Positions 15,256 to 22,459 of a stretch of DNA of 64,000 nt are shown piece by piece. Under the pieces are notes generated by a model. That model ran no database searches. It saw nothing but the letters and a program-made list of their open reading frames with translations, and was not told where the DNA came from. Location: contig DAITAZ010000007.1 in NCBI GenBank assembly GCA_036824045.1, forward strand, positions 1-64,000, given 5' to 3'. The DNA comes from DAITAZ01 sp036824045. GTDB taxonomy: Bacteria; Pseudomonadota; Gammaproteobacteria; Burkholderiales; Rhodocyclaceae. Position 1 is the stretch's first letter. Every line of letters starts with the position of its first letter. The translations under genes were made by a program, and so were the position numbers.

Positions 15256-17151
15256 TCAGCGCGGCAGATAGCGCACGCCGACGAAGGCATTGACGCCCCA
15301 GGTGCCGTAGCCCCGGGCCACCTCGTACTGCTTGTCGAACACATTGTTGATGCGGGCCTCCAGGCGCCAGTCGCGGGTGACACTGTACTGGGCAAACAGA
15401 TTGGTGAGCCCGTAGCCGCCCATGGTGGTGGTGTTGGCCGCGTCGTTGAAGCGGCGGGCCACACCCTGCCATTCTGCGCCGACGCGCACCGGTCCGAAAT
15501 CCCGGGCCACGGAGAGGCGGCCCTGGCGGTTGGCGCGGCGAATCAGGCGTTTGCCGGTGTCCGTGTCGCGGGCCTCGAGCAGATCGACGCTGGCGGCCAG
15601 TTCAAAGCCGCCGATGGCGCCGCTGGTCCCCAGCTCCCAGCCCTTGAGGCGGGCGCTGTGGGTCTGCGAGGGGACGTAGGCGTAGGTGGGCGGCAGGGCA
15701 TCCCACTGGATGAGGTCGGTCACCTTGTTGTCGAAGTAGGCGATGCTGGCGGTGCGGCCCTTTTCTTCATAACGCAGCGCCACTTCCCGGTTGTTGCCGC
15801 GCTCGGGCTTGAGGTTGGGGTCGCCGTGGTTGCCGCCGCTGTCCACGTAGTACAGGTCATTGAGGGTGGGGGCCTTGAACGAACTGCCCACCGAGGCGCT
15901 GGCCCGCAGCGTCGGCGTGATCTGGTAGCCGTAGCCCAGCAGGTGGGTGAGCTTGTCGCCGAACTGGCTGTTGCTGTCCTGGCGCAGGTTGGCCTGCAGC
16001 CGGTGGGCGCCGATCGTGCCGGTCCAGCCCGCCATCACCGCGTTGATCCGGCGCGACTTGACGGTGTAGGTGGTGGAGCTCTCCGCGCTCTGGCGCAGGC
16101 CCTCGTAACCCAGCATCAGCACGCCCACGGGCAGGGTCACGTCGTTTTGCCACAGGATCTGCTCCTGCCTGGAATTGAAGAAGTTGCTGGCACGAAAACC
16201 GGTGGACTCGTCCCGGGTCTGGCCGATGCGCAGGGTGCTCAGCCAGTTGGGACTGAAGCGGTTGCGGCTTTCCACGCTCAGGGCCTGCAGGCGGCCGTCG
16301 TTGCCCACGTCGCGGCCGGCGCCGGGGCTGCTGTAGCCGCCGCCGTCGTACCAGTTGCGCGATTCGACCCGGAAGAAGTTGAGTGTCAGCTCATGCCCCT
16401 GGGCGATGCGGTAGCCCAGGCTGCCGCCCACCGAGGTGGCACGGAAGCCGTCGCTGTCCGCGTCCAGTGCCGGGTCATAGTCGTGGAAGCTGGGGGAACC
16501 GGGGCGATAGGCGGCGTAGGGCCCCTTGCGCGCCGAGACGCCGTCCGTCTGGTACTGGCCGGCCCGCAGGGCGTAGGACCAGCCGTTCTCACCGCCGGAT
16601 ACCCCGGCGGCGAGCTGGCGGGTGCCGTAGCGGCCGGCGCCGACGAACGCCTCCGGCTTCAGCGGGCCTTCGCCGCGCTGGGTGAAGATCTGGATCACGC
16701 CGCCCACCGCGTCAGCCCCGTAGAGGGCCGAGGCTGGCCCGCGCAGGATCTCGATGCGCTCGATCTGCGACAGGGGAATGCTCTCGATGGCCGCCTGGCC
16801 GGTGGTGACAGAGCCGATGCGCACGCCGTCGATAAGCAGCACCGCGTGGTTGCCGTTGGTGCCGCGGATCAGCAGGGCGGAGTTCTTGCCCGGGCCGCCG
16901 TTGTGGGTGATCTGGATGCCCGGCTGCAAGGCCAGCAGTTCCAGCAGGGTGGACTGGCCCGCCTGCTCGATTTCTTCGCGGCCGATGGTGTCCACGGCCG
17001 AGATCAGCTCGTTGGCCCGGGTGGGCTGGCGGGTGGCGGTCACCACCACCGGGGCCAGGGCGATCGGGTCGGCAGCGAAGGAGGGGGCGGAAAAGACGGA
17101 CATCACCGCCAGGGTGGCGGCGGACAGCTTGGGCAGGTGGTTGCGTTGCAT
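15256..17151 (-). CDS. btuB: TonB-dependent vitamin B12 outer-membrane receptor BtuB
   Basis: 631 residues from the ATG at 17151, with AAGGGAG upstream; the open frame extends further but the riboswitch occupies that region. Signal peptide (LAVMSVFSAPSFAAD), TonB box-like APVVVTATR, plug domain (QAGQSTLLELLALQPGIQI...LLIRGTNGNHAVLLIDGVRIGS..LYGADAVGGVIQIFT) and a 22-strand barrel ending in the C-terminal NAFVGVRYLPR. Control by the cobalamin riboswitch upstream fixes the substrate as a corrinoid. First gene of the btuB-btuC-btuD-cobO-cobB operon. Confidence 0.95.
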   Translation of the reverse strand: MQRNHLPKLSAATLAVMSVFSAPSFAADPIALAPVVVTATRQPTRANELISAVDTIGREEIEQAGQSTLLELLALQPGIQITHNGGPGKNSALLIRGTNGNHAVLLIDGVRIGSVTTGQAAIESIPLSQIERIEILRGPASALYGADAVGGVIQIFTQRGEGPLKPEAFVGAGRYGTRQLAAGVSGGENGWSYALRAGQYQTDGVSARKGPYAAYRPGSPSFHDYDPALDADSDGFRATSVGGSLGYRIAQGHELTLNFFRVESRNWYDGGGYSSPGAGRDVGNDGRLQALSVESRNRFSPNWLSTLRIGQTRDESTGFRASNFFNSRQEQILWQNDVTLPVGVLMLGYEGLRQSAESSTTYTVKSRRINAVMAGWTGTIGAHRLQANLRQDSNSQFGDKLTHLLGYGYQITPTLRASASVGSSFKAPTLNDLYYVDSGGNHGDPNLKPERGNNREVALRYEEKGRTASIAYFDNKVTDLIQWDALPPTYAYVPSQTHSARLKGWELGTSGAIGGFELAASVDLLEARDTDTGKRLIRRANRQGRLSVARDFGPVRVGAEWQGVARRFNDAANTTTMGGYGLTNLFAQYSVTRDWRLEARINNVFDKQYEVARGYGTWGVNAFVGVRYLPR

Positions 17152-17299
17152 TGTAGTGGTCACTCCCTTGGCCGCGATCGAGGGCACCCCGCCATCGCGG
17201 CATTTGGAAACCGGAACCAGCGGCAGGGGGGAGAACCAGGAGGGAGGCACCCGCGGGGGCGGCCACGCACCGGCTGCCACCCCACGCGGCAGTTCCGCC

Positions 17300-17512
17300 A
17301 TGCGCGCGACAGGCCGGTATCCGGGCTTGCAGGCAGGAGGGGCCACAGGGGCCTCGCCCGACGCCGCCTCGCCTTCCCAGGCCGTGGCCCAGTGGCATGT
17401 GAGGAGCGTGAGTCTCTGCTTACCGTTGCGGGGGCAGCACAGGCATCGCGCGCGGAGCGCTCACCTGTTTCCCGTTTAACCCGCGGCCCGGAGAGGCCGG
17501 CGGGCACCTGAA
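17300..17512 (-). promoter_or_regulatory. Cobalamin (AdoCbl) riboswitch
   Basis: On the minus strand the leader shows the cobalamin aptamer blocks in order: CAGGTGCCC (17511-17503), GGTTAAACGGGAAACAGGTG (17482-17463), TGCCCCCGCAACGGTAAGC (17437-17419), GCCACTGG (17396-17389), GGGAAGGC and the B12 box AGCCCGGATACCGGCC (17327-17312). Cobalamin binding should shut the btuB operon, probably by hiding the ribosome site near 17165. A likely -10 box, TATTAT, lies at 17550-17545 on the minus strand, placing the transcript start about 25-30 bases before the aptamer. Confidence 0.95.
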
Positions 17513-17591
17513 ACGCAAATCGCCCGGTTGCGGGCGAAGCGGCGATAATAGCAGAAACGCGCCTGGAGACGGTGTTATTCCCGACTTGACA

Positions 17592-18140
17592 ATGACTTGC
17601 GAACTCATCCTCGGTGGCGCCCGTTCCGGCAAGAGCCACTACGCCGAAACCCTGGCCCGGGAAAGCGGCCTGCCCGTCACCATGATCGTCACCGCGGCGG
17701 CGGGCGACGACGAAATGAGCGAGCGCATTGCCGCCCATCAGGCCCGCCGTCCGGAACACTGGGCGACGGTGGAAGCCCCGGTGCATCTGGGCCACGCCCT
17801 GCTCGAACACGCCGGCCCCCGCCGCTGCCTGGTGGTGGATTGCCTGACCGTGTGGCTCTCCAACCTGCTGTGCGCCTGCTCCGAAGGCCCCCACCGGGCG
17901 GACGATCCGGGCTGGCAGGCCTACGGCCGCGAGCGGGCGTTGCTGCTGGCCGCGTTGCCCACGCTCACTGGCCGGGTGCTGCTGGTGGCCAACGAAGTGG
18001 GTTTGGGCCTGGTGCCCATGACGCCTCTGGGCCGTGTGTTCCGCGACGAGGCGGGGCGGCTCAATCAGGAGATCGCCCGCATTTGCCCCCGGGCGACTTT
18101 CATTGCCGCCGGGCTGCCGCTGGTCCTCAAGGATGGCTGA
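17592..18140 (+). CDS. cobU: Bifunctional adenosylcobinamide kinase/guanylyltransferase CobU
   Basis: 182 residues from the ATG at 17592; a TTG two codons earlier is the only in-frame extension. Phosphorylates adenosylcobinamide and transfers GMP to give AdoCbi-GDP. P-loop LGGARSGKSHYAE, the TAAAGDDEMSERIAAHQARRP segment carrying the guanylylated histidine region, LVVDCLTVWLSNLL and VANEVGLGLVP are typical. Starts the plus-strand cobU-cobT-cobS-cobC set, divergent from the riboswitch-controlled btuB operon. Confidence 0.95.
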   Translation: MTCELILGGARSGKSHYAETLARESGLPVTMIVTAAAGDDEMSERIAAHQARRPEHWATVEAPVHLGHALLEHAGPRRCLVVDCLTVWLSNLLCACSEGPHRADDPGWQAYGRERALLLAALPTLTGRVLLVANEVGLGLVPMTPLGRVFRDEAGRLNQEIARICPRATFIAAGLPLVLKDG

Positions 18141-18213
18141 GCCCGCCCGCTCGTCGCCCACGGCAGGAAAAGCGAATACCATCCGCGCCTTTCCGCATCC
18201 TCACCGGGTTCCC

Positions 18214-19248
18214 ATGCACCACGACATTCTTGCTCCCGACGCCGCCCTGGCTCCGGCCCTCCAGCACAAGATCGACCAGAAGACCAAGCCCCCCGGTGCC
18301 CTGGGTCGCCTGGAGGCGCTGGCCCTGCAGGTGGGCCTGATCCAGCAGAGCCTGACGCCCGAGCTGCGCCAGCCGCAGATGCTGGTGTTCGCCGGCGACC
18401 ACGGCGCGGCGCGGGCGGGCGTGTCCGCCTTTCCCCAGGACGTGACCTGGCAGATGGTGGAAAACTTCCTCGCGGGTGGAGCCGCCATCAACGTTTTTGC
18501 CCGGCAGAGCGGCATGGGCCTGACGGTCGTGGACGCGGGGGTGAATCACGATTTCGGCCGCCGCCCCGGCCTGGTGGACGCCAAGATCGGCCCCGGCACC
18601 GCCAACTACCTGGAGGCCCCGGCCATGTCTCCCGCCCAGCGGGATGCGGCCCTGGCCCGGGGCCGGCAACTGGCCCACGCGCTGGCCGGCAACGGTTGCA
18701 ACGTGGTGGGCTTTGGCGAGATGGGCATCGGCAACACGGCGGCGGCTTCGCTGCTTACCCACTGCCTCGCCGCGGCCGCGCTGGACGACGTGGTGGGCCG
18801 CGGGACCGGGCTGGACGACGCCGGGCTGGCCCGCAAGCGCGCCCTGCTGGCCCGGGCCATTGCCCGCGGTGGCCGGCCGGCCGACCCGCTGACCGCCCTG
18901 GCGGAGTACGGGGGCTTCGAGATCGCCATGATGGCGGGCGCCATGATCGGCGCGGCGGAGCAGCGCATGGTGCTGCTCATCGACGGCTTCATCGTCACCA
19001 GCGCCCTCTTGGTGGCTCACGCCCTGGCGCCGGCCATCCTGCCCTACTGCGTGTTCGCCCACCGCTCCCAGGAGCCCGGCCACGCCATCCAGCACGCCCA
19101 CCTGAGCGCCGAGCCCCTGGTGCAGCTCGATCTGCGTCTGGGCGAAGGCACCGGCGCGGCCTTGGCCTACCCCCTGCTCGCAGCCGCCGTGGGTTTCCTC
19201 AACGACATGGCCAGCTTCGAGTCCGCCGGGGTGAGCGGCAAGGGCTGA
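18214..19248 (+). CDS. cobT: Nicotinate-nucleotide:DMB phosphoribosyltransferase CobT
   Basis: 344 residues from the ATG at 18214. Makes alpha-ribazole phosphate from dimethylbenzimidazole and NaMN. Motifs: QKTKPPGALGRLEALA, VFAGDHGAARAGVSAFPQDVTWQMV.NFL.GGAAINVFARQ, GFGEMGIGNTAAASLL, and the base glutamate region AYPLLAAAVGFLNDMASF near the C-terminus. Length normal for the family. Confidence 0.95.
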   Translation: MHHDILAPDAALAPALQHKIDQKTKPPGALGRLEALALQVGLIQQSLTPELRQPQMLVFAGDHGAARAGVSAFPQDVTWQMVENFLAGGAAINVFARQSGMGLTVVDAGVNHDFGRRPGLVDAKIGPGTANYLEAPAMSPAQRDAALARGRQLAHALAGNGCNVVGFGEMGIGNTAAASLLTHCLAAAALDDVVGRGTGLDDAGLARKRALLARAIARGGRPADPLTALAEYGGFEIAMMAGAMIGAAEQRMVLLIDGFIVTSALLVAHALAPAILPYCVFAHRSQEPGHAIQHAHLSAEPLVQLDLRLGEGTGAALAYPLLAAAVGFLNDMASFESAGVSGKG

Positions 19249-19260
19249 CGGGCTTACGCC

Positions 19261-20022
19261 ATGCGCTACCAGCTCGAACTCTTCTACACCGCTCTCGGGT
19301 TCTTCACCCGCGTTCCGGTGCCGGCCTGGGTGCCCTTTTCCCAGGAGCGGCTCAACCACGCCGCCCGGTATTTCTCCGCCGTGGGCTGGGTGGTGGGGTT
19401 CGTCGGGGCGCTGGTGCTCTACGTCAGCAGTCTGGTGCTGCCCCTGAGCGTGGCGGTGGTGCTGTCCATGGCTGCCACCGTGCGCCTGACCGGCTGCTTC
19501 CACGAAGACGGCTTCGCCGATAGCTGCGATGGCCTGGGCGGCGGCTGGGAGAAGACCCAGGTGCTGGCGATCATGAAGGATTCGCGTATCGGCAGTTATG
19601 GCACGGTGGGTGTCGTGCTGCTGCTGCTGGCCAAGTACGCCGCCCTGGTGGAGATGGGCCGCCAGTTTGCGCCGCTGGCACTGGTGGTGGCGCATCCGCT
19701 CTCCCGCCTGGCGTCCACGGCCTTGATCCGGGCGCTGGAGTACGTGCGGGACGACGACACCGCCCGCGCCAAGCCCCTGGCGGTGCGCCTTTCCAATGGC
19801 GAACTGGCCTGCGCCGCCGGCTTCGGCCTGGCGCCGCTGTTGCTCCTGCAGTGGCAGGAGGGCGTGGCCGCGGCGCTGGCCGCCGCCCTGGTGGCCGCTC
19901 TGGCCGGGCGTTACTTCGTGCGCCGCATCGGCGGTTACACTGGCGACTGCCTGGGCGCCACCCAGCAGGGCGCCGAGCTGGCCATCTATCTGGCCTTCCA
20001 TCTGGCGTGGAACTTCTACTGA
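19261..20022 (+). CDS. cobS: Adenosylcobinamide-GDP ribazoletransferase CobS
   Basis: 253 residues. Membrane enzyme joining AdoCbi-GDP and alpha-ribazole (phosphate). Shows the conserved FFTRVPVPAW start, the DGFADSCDGLGGGWEK..VL.IMKDSRIGSYG metal-binding region and the C-terminal GGYTGDCLGATQQGAEL motif. Five to seven hydrophobic helices. Its 3' end overlaps cobC by 16 bp. Confidence 0.95.
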   Translation: MRYQLELFYTALGFFTRVPVPAWVPFSQERLNHAARYFSAVGWVVGFVGALVLYVSSLVLPLSVAVVLSMAATVRLTGCFHEDGFADSCDGLGGGWEKTQVLAIMKDSRIGSYGTVGVVLLLLAKYAALVEMGRQFAPLALVVAHPLSRLASTALIRALEYVRDDDTARAKPLAVRLSNGELACAAGFGLAPLLLLQWQEGVAAALAAALVAALAGRYFVRRIGGYTGDCLGATQQGAELAIYLAFHLAWNFY

Positions 20023-20552
20023 TCCGCCATCCCAAGCCGGCGGTGGCGCCCGGCGTCTGCTATGGCGTCACCGATCTGGCCCTGGCGGAAGATCCCGCCG
20101 CCGTGGCGGCCCGCCTGGCCCCGCACCTGCCCGGGGAGTGCCCCATCATCTCCAGCCCCCTCAGCCGCTGCCGCCTGCTCGCCCAGGCCCTGGCCGGCGG
20201 CCGGCCGGTGCGCCTGGAACCACGACTGCGGGAAATCCACTTCGGCGCCTGGGAGATGCAGCCCTGGGCGCGCATCGAGCGGGCCGCCATCGATGCCTGG
20301 GCGGCCGATCCCTTCGGCTTTCGCCCCCCGGGCGGCGAAACGGCGGAGGAGATGAGTGTCCGGGCGCTGGCCTGTCTGGCCGAATGGCTGCGGCCGCCGC
20401 GCCCGTCGGCACTGATCGTCGTCGCCCACGGCGGGCCCTTGCGCGCCATTGCCGGCCATGTCCGTGGTCTTCCCCAGCGGCAGTGGCTGCAGCAAAGCAT
20501 CGAGGTGGGGGAACTGGTGCGACTGAATCCGGACCTTCCCCGCGGGGAATGA
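20007..20552 (+). CDS. cobC: Alpha-ribazole-5'-phosphate phosphatase CobC (histidine phosphatase)
   Basis: 181 residues from a GTG at 20007 inside the cobS 3' end. Histidine phosphatase family: the usual RHG catalytic motif reads LLIRHPKPA here (R-H-P), followed by SPLSRCRLLAQAL, REIHFGAWE and the second catalytic histidine in VVAHGGPLRAI. Removes the phosphate from alpha-ribazole phosphate or cobalamin phosphate, the last step. The glycine after the catalytic histidine is a proline, also seen in some CobC proteins. Confidence 0.88.
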   Translation: MELLLIRHPKPAVAPGVCYGVTDLALAEDPAAVAARLAPHLPGECPIISSPLSRCRLLAQALAGGRPVRLEPRLREIHFGAWEMQPWARIERAAIDAWAADPFGFRPPGGETAEEMSVRALACLAEWLRPPRPSALIVVAHGGPLRAIAGHVRGLPQRQWLQQSIEVGELVRLNPDLPRGE

Positions 20553-20851
20553 GGCCGTGCCCCAGGTCCCGGCACATTGTTTGACAGTCTGATGGGGCGT
20601 GGGGTGTGGTCTACCGGCGACGCTTTTCTCACCCGATATCCGCGAATAATGGAAAAGTGATTTCTAATTTGATTGATGACTTCAATTCATTGAATGATTG
20701 AGCAGAAAGATGGAAATTTTGATTGCCTGAATTGAGCAAACTGAAATTGTTCGGGGCCAATTGTTTTGCTATGCTGGCCTCACCAAGTTTGGTTCCAGAA
20801 AGGTTTCCGGGCTTGGTAAAAATAAATTTCTGTCTTTAACGGGAGCATGTC
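20553..20851. promoter_or_regulatory. AT-rich upstream region of the peptide gene with a sigma-70 promoter
   Basis: From about 20630 to 20850 the sequence is far richer in A/T than the flanking genes, with ATTGA/TTGAT-type repeats around 20660-20735. The best promoter is TTGTTC (20747-20752), a 17-base spacer and TATGCT (20770-20775). A GGGAG ribosome site (20841-20845) precedes the peptide ATG by 6 bases. The base composition suggests foreign origin or H-NS/MvaT-type silencing (inference). Confidence 0.6.
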
Positions 20852-20974
20852 ATGCGTCAACTTTCCAAGGATGAAACCAAGAAGGTCTCCGGTGGTCTGT
20901 TCTGCCTGCTGGGCGGTTTGCTGCGCATTTTCTCCTTCAGTTCCTGCGGTACCAGCTACAAGCGCCGCTGCTGA
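20852..20974 (+). CDS. Double-glycine leader peptide, candidate microcin or signal peptide
   Basis: 40 residues, ATG with GGGAG ribosome site 6 bases upstream. Residues 1-15, MRQLSKDETKKVSGG, are a classic double-glycine leader of the kind removed by C39-peptidase exporters. The predicted mature peptide is 25 residues (L16-C40): a hydrophobic first half (LFCLLGGLLRIFSF) and a polar, basic tail (SSCGTSYKRRC). It has three cysteines (C18, C32, C40) and a net positive charge. An internal GG at 21-22 is a less likely cleavage site. It is followed by a strong terminator and then by adaptor, C39-ABC and outer-membrane genes, a full type I export route. No immunity gene is apparent. It could be a class II microcin-like bacteriocin or a secreted signal; I do not recognise the mature sequence. 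Confidence 0.8.
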   Translation: MRQLSKDETKKVSGGLFCLLGGLLRIFSFSSCGTSYKRRC

Positions 20975-21016
20975 TGATATGTCGTGCGGATCACGGGCCC
21001 AGGCCCGGTGAGATGG

Positions 21017-21043
21017 AAAGGCGGCCTGCGGGCCGCCTTTTTT
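21017..21043 (+). terminator. Intrinsic terminator after the peptide gene
   Basis: A 10-bp perfect stem (21017-21026 with 21031-21040), TGCG loop, and a run of six T (21038-21043). It would make the peptide transcript short and abundant relative to the secretion genes, with readthrough or a second promoter needed for those. The 140 bp from here to the adaptor gene are AT-rich and contain no ORF above 10 codons. Confidence 0.9.
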
Positions 21044-21187
21044 CTGGGCTCAGGGTTTGAATGATTGGTTGAATATGCGCATTTCCATGATTAAAGACTG
21101 AGTACTGGTGGAAATGATTGGTGCGGTATTTCATGGCTAGTGGAAACTTGTTTTCCTAAACTGAAAGGCCATTACTGTTTCATTGCC

Positions 21188-22459
21188 ATGAGTGATATGG
21201 AGCCTTCCCCCCTTTTCCGGAAAGAAGCATTGCAGAAGCAGAATGCTTCCAGTCTTGGAAAGGTTGTTGTTGCCTCGCCGCTTTCGCATTCACTGATGGC
21301 GGGCTTCGGGGTGCTGGTGGCCGTGGCGTTGAGCGGGTTCCTCGTGTTCGGGGAATACACCCGCAAGGCGCGCATCGTGGGTTGGCTGGCGCCGGAGGAA
21401 GGGCTGGTGAGAGTGGCGGCGACCCAGCCCGGGGTGGTGGCCGAGGTGCTGGCGGCCGAGGGGCAGGCCGTTGCGGCGGGCCAGCCCCTGCTGCAGTTGT
21501 CGCTGGAGCGGCAGAGCGCGAAGGTGGGGAGTACCCAGGCGGAAATGGTGCGCCTCATTCAGGCGCGGCGGGAGAGCCTGCGCCTGGAAGGGGAGCGCCA
21601 GGGCGAACAGGCACGGCTGCAGGCGGGCCATCTGCGCCAGCGCGTGGAGGCCGTGGGCAACGAACTGCGCCAGATCGACGAGGAGATCCGCTTGCAGGCG
21701 GAGCGGGTGAGCCTTGGAGAGGCGGCCCTGAACCGCTGGCGGGAAGCGAAGGAGGGGGGGCTGGTCTCCGGGCAGCAACTGGATGAGGTGCGGGGGCAAC
21801 TGGTGGAGCACCGCTACCGCTTGCAGACCCTCCGGCGGATGCATGGGGAGCGGCAGCGGGAGCGGATCGCGCTGCAGGCGGAACTGGAAGAAGCGCCCCT
21901 GCGGGCCCGCAGTCAGGCCGCGAGCCTGGAGCGGGACATGGCGGCGCTGGAGCAGGAACTGGCGGAGACCGAAGCGCGTCGCAGCGCGGTGTTGACGGCA
22001 CCGGAAGCGGGGGTGGTGACAGCGCTGCTCACCGAGCGGGGTAGCAGCACCAGCGCCGGCCAGCCCCTGCTCACCATCGTCCCAGCAGGCGCGCGTCTCT
22101 CGGCGCACCTGCTGGGACCCAATCGGGCCGTGGGTTTTCTTCGCGCCGGGCAGCGGGTCATGCTGCGCTACCAGGCGTTTCCGTACCAGAAGTTTGGTCA
22201 TCACGGCGGTACGGTGATGCAGGTTTCGCGTTCGCCGGTCAGCCCCGCGGAACTGCCCCCCAGTCTGGTGGGCAACCTGCCCGGAGCCGAGCCTGCCTAC
22301 CGGGTGCTGGTGCGGCTGGACGGGCAGACGGTCAATGCCTACGGCCGCGCGCAGCCACTGCAGGCCGGCATGCAGGTGGAGGCGGACGTGATGCTGGAGC
22401 GGCGACGGCTGTACGAGTGGGTGCTGGAGCCCATCCTTTCGCTGACGGGGCGGCTGTGA
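21188..22459 (+). CDS. HlyD-family membrane fusion protein of a type I secretion system
   Basis: 423 residues from the ATG at 21188. Short cytoplasmic N-terminus, one transmembrane helix (about residues 36-54), lipoyl-like half (WLAPEEGLVRVAATQPGVVAEVLAAEGQAV), a long coiled-coil hairpin rich in Gln/Glu/Arg (about 110-270) and the second lipoyl/beta-barrel part (APEAGVVTALLTERGSSTSAGQPLL). This layout matches CvaA/RaxA-type adaptors that work with C39 ABC exporters. The stop overlaps the GTG of the ABC exporter. It bridges exporter and outer-membrane channel to export the GG-leader peptide. Confidence 0.87.
   Translation: MSDMEPSPLFRKEALQKQNASSLGKVVVASPLSHSLMAGFGVLVAVALSGFLVFGEYTRKARIVGWLAPEEGLVRVAATQPGVVAEVLAAEGQAVAAGQPLLQLSLERQSAKVGSTQAEMVRLIQARRESLRLEGERQGEQARLQAGHLRQRVEAVGNELRQIDEEIRLQAERVSLGEAALNRWREAKEGGLVSGQQLDEVRGQLVEHRYRLQTLRRMHGERQRERIALQAELEEAPLRARSQAASLERDMAALEQELAETEARRSAVLTAPEAGVVTALLTERGSSTSAGQPLLTIVPAGARLSAHLLGPNRAVGFLRAGQRVMLRYQAFPYQKFGHHGGTVMQVSRSPVSPAELPPSLVGNLPGAEPAYRVLVRLDGQTVNAYGRAQPLQAGMQVEADVMLERRRLYEWVLEPILSLTGRL

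Noticed and set aside
17152..17346. N-terminal extension of btuB to 17346
   Set aside because: The frame is open, but the cobalamin riboswitch covers it and the signal peptide begins at the ATG at 17151.
20975..21187. Search for an immunity gene or second GG-leader peptide after the peptide gene
   Set aside because: Only ORFs of ten codons or fewer, no double-glycine motif and no hydrophobic immunity-like peptide.
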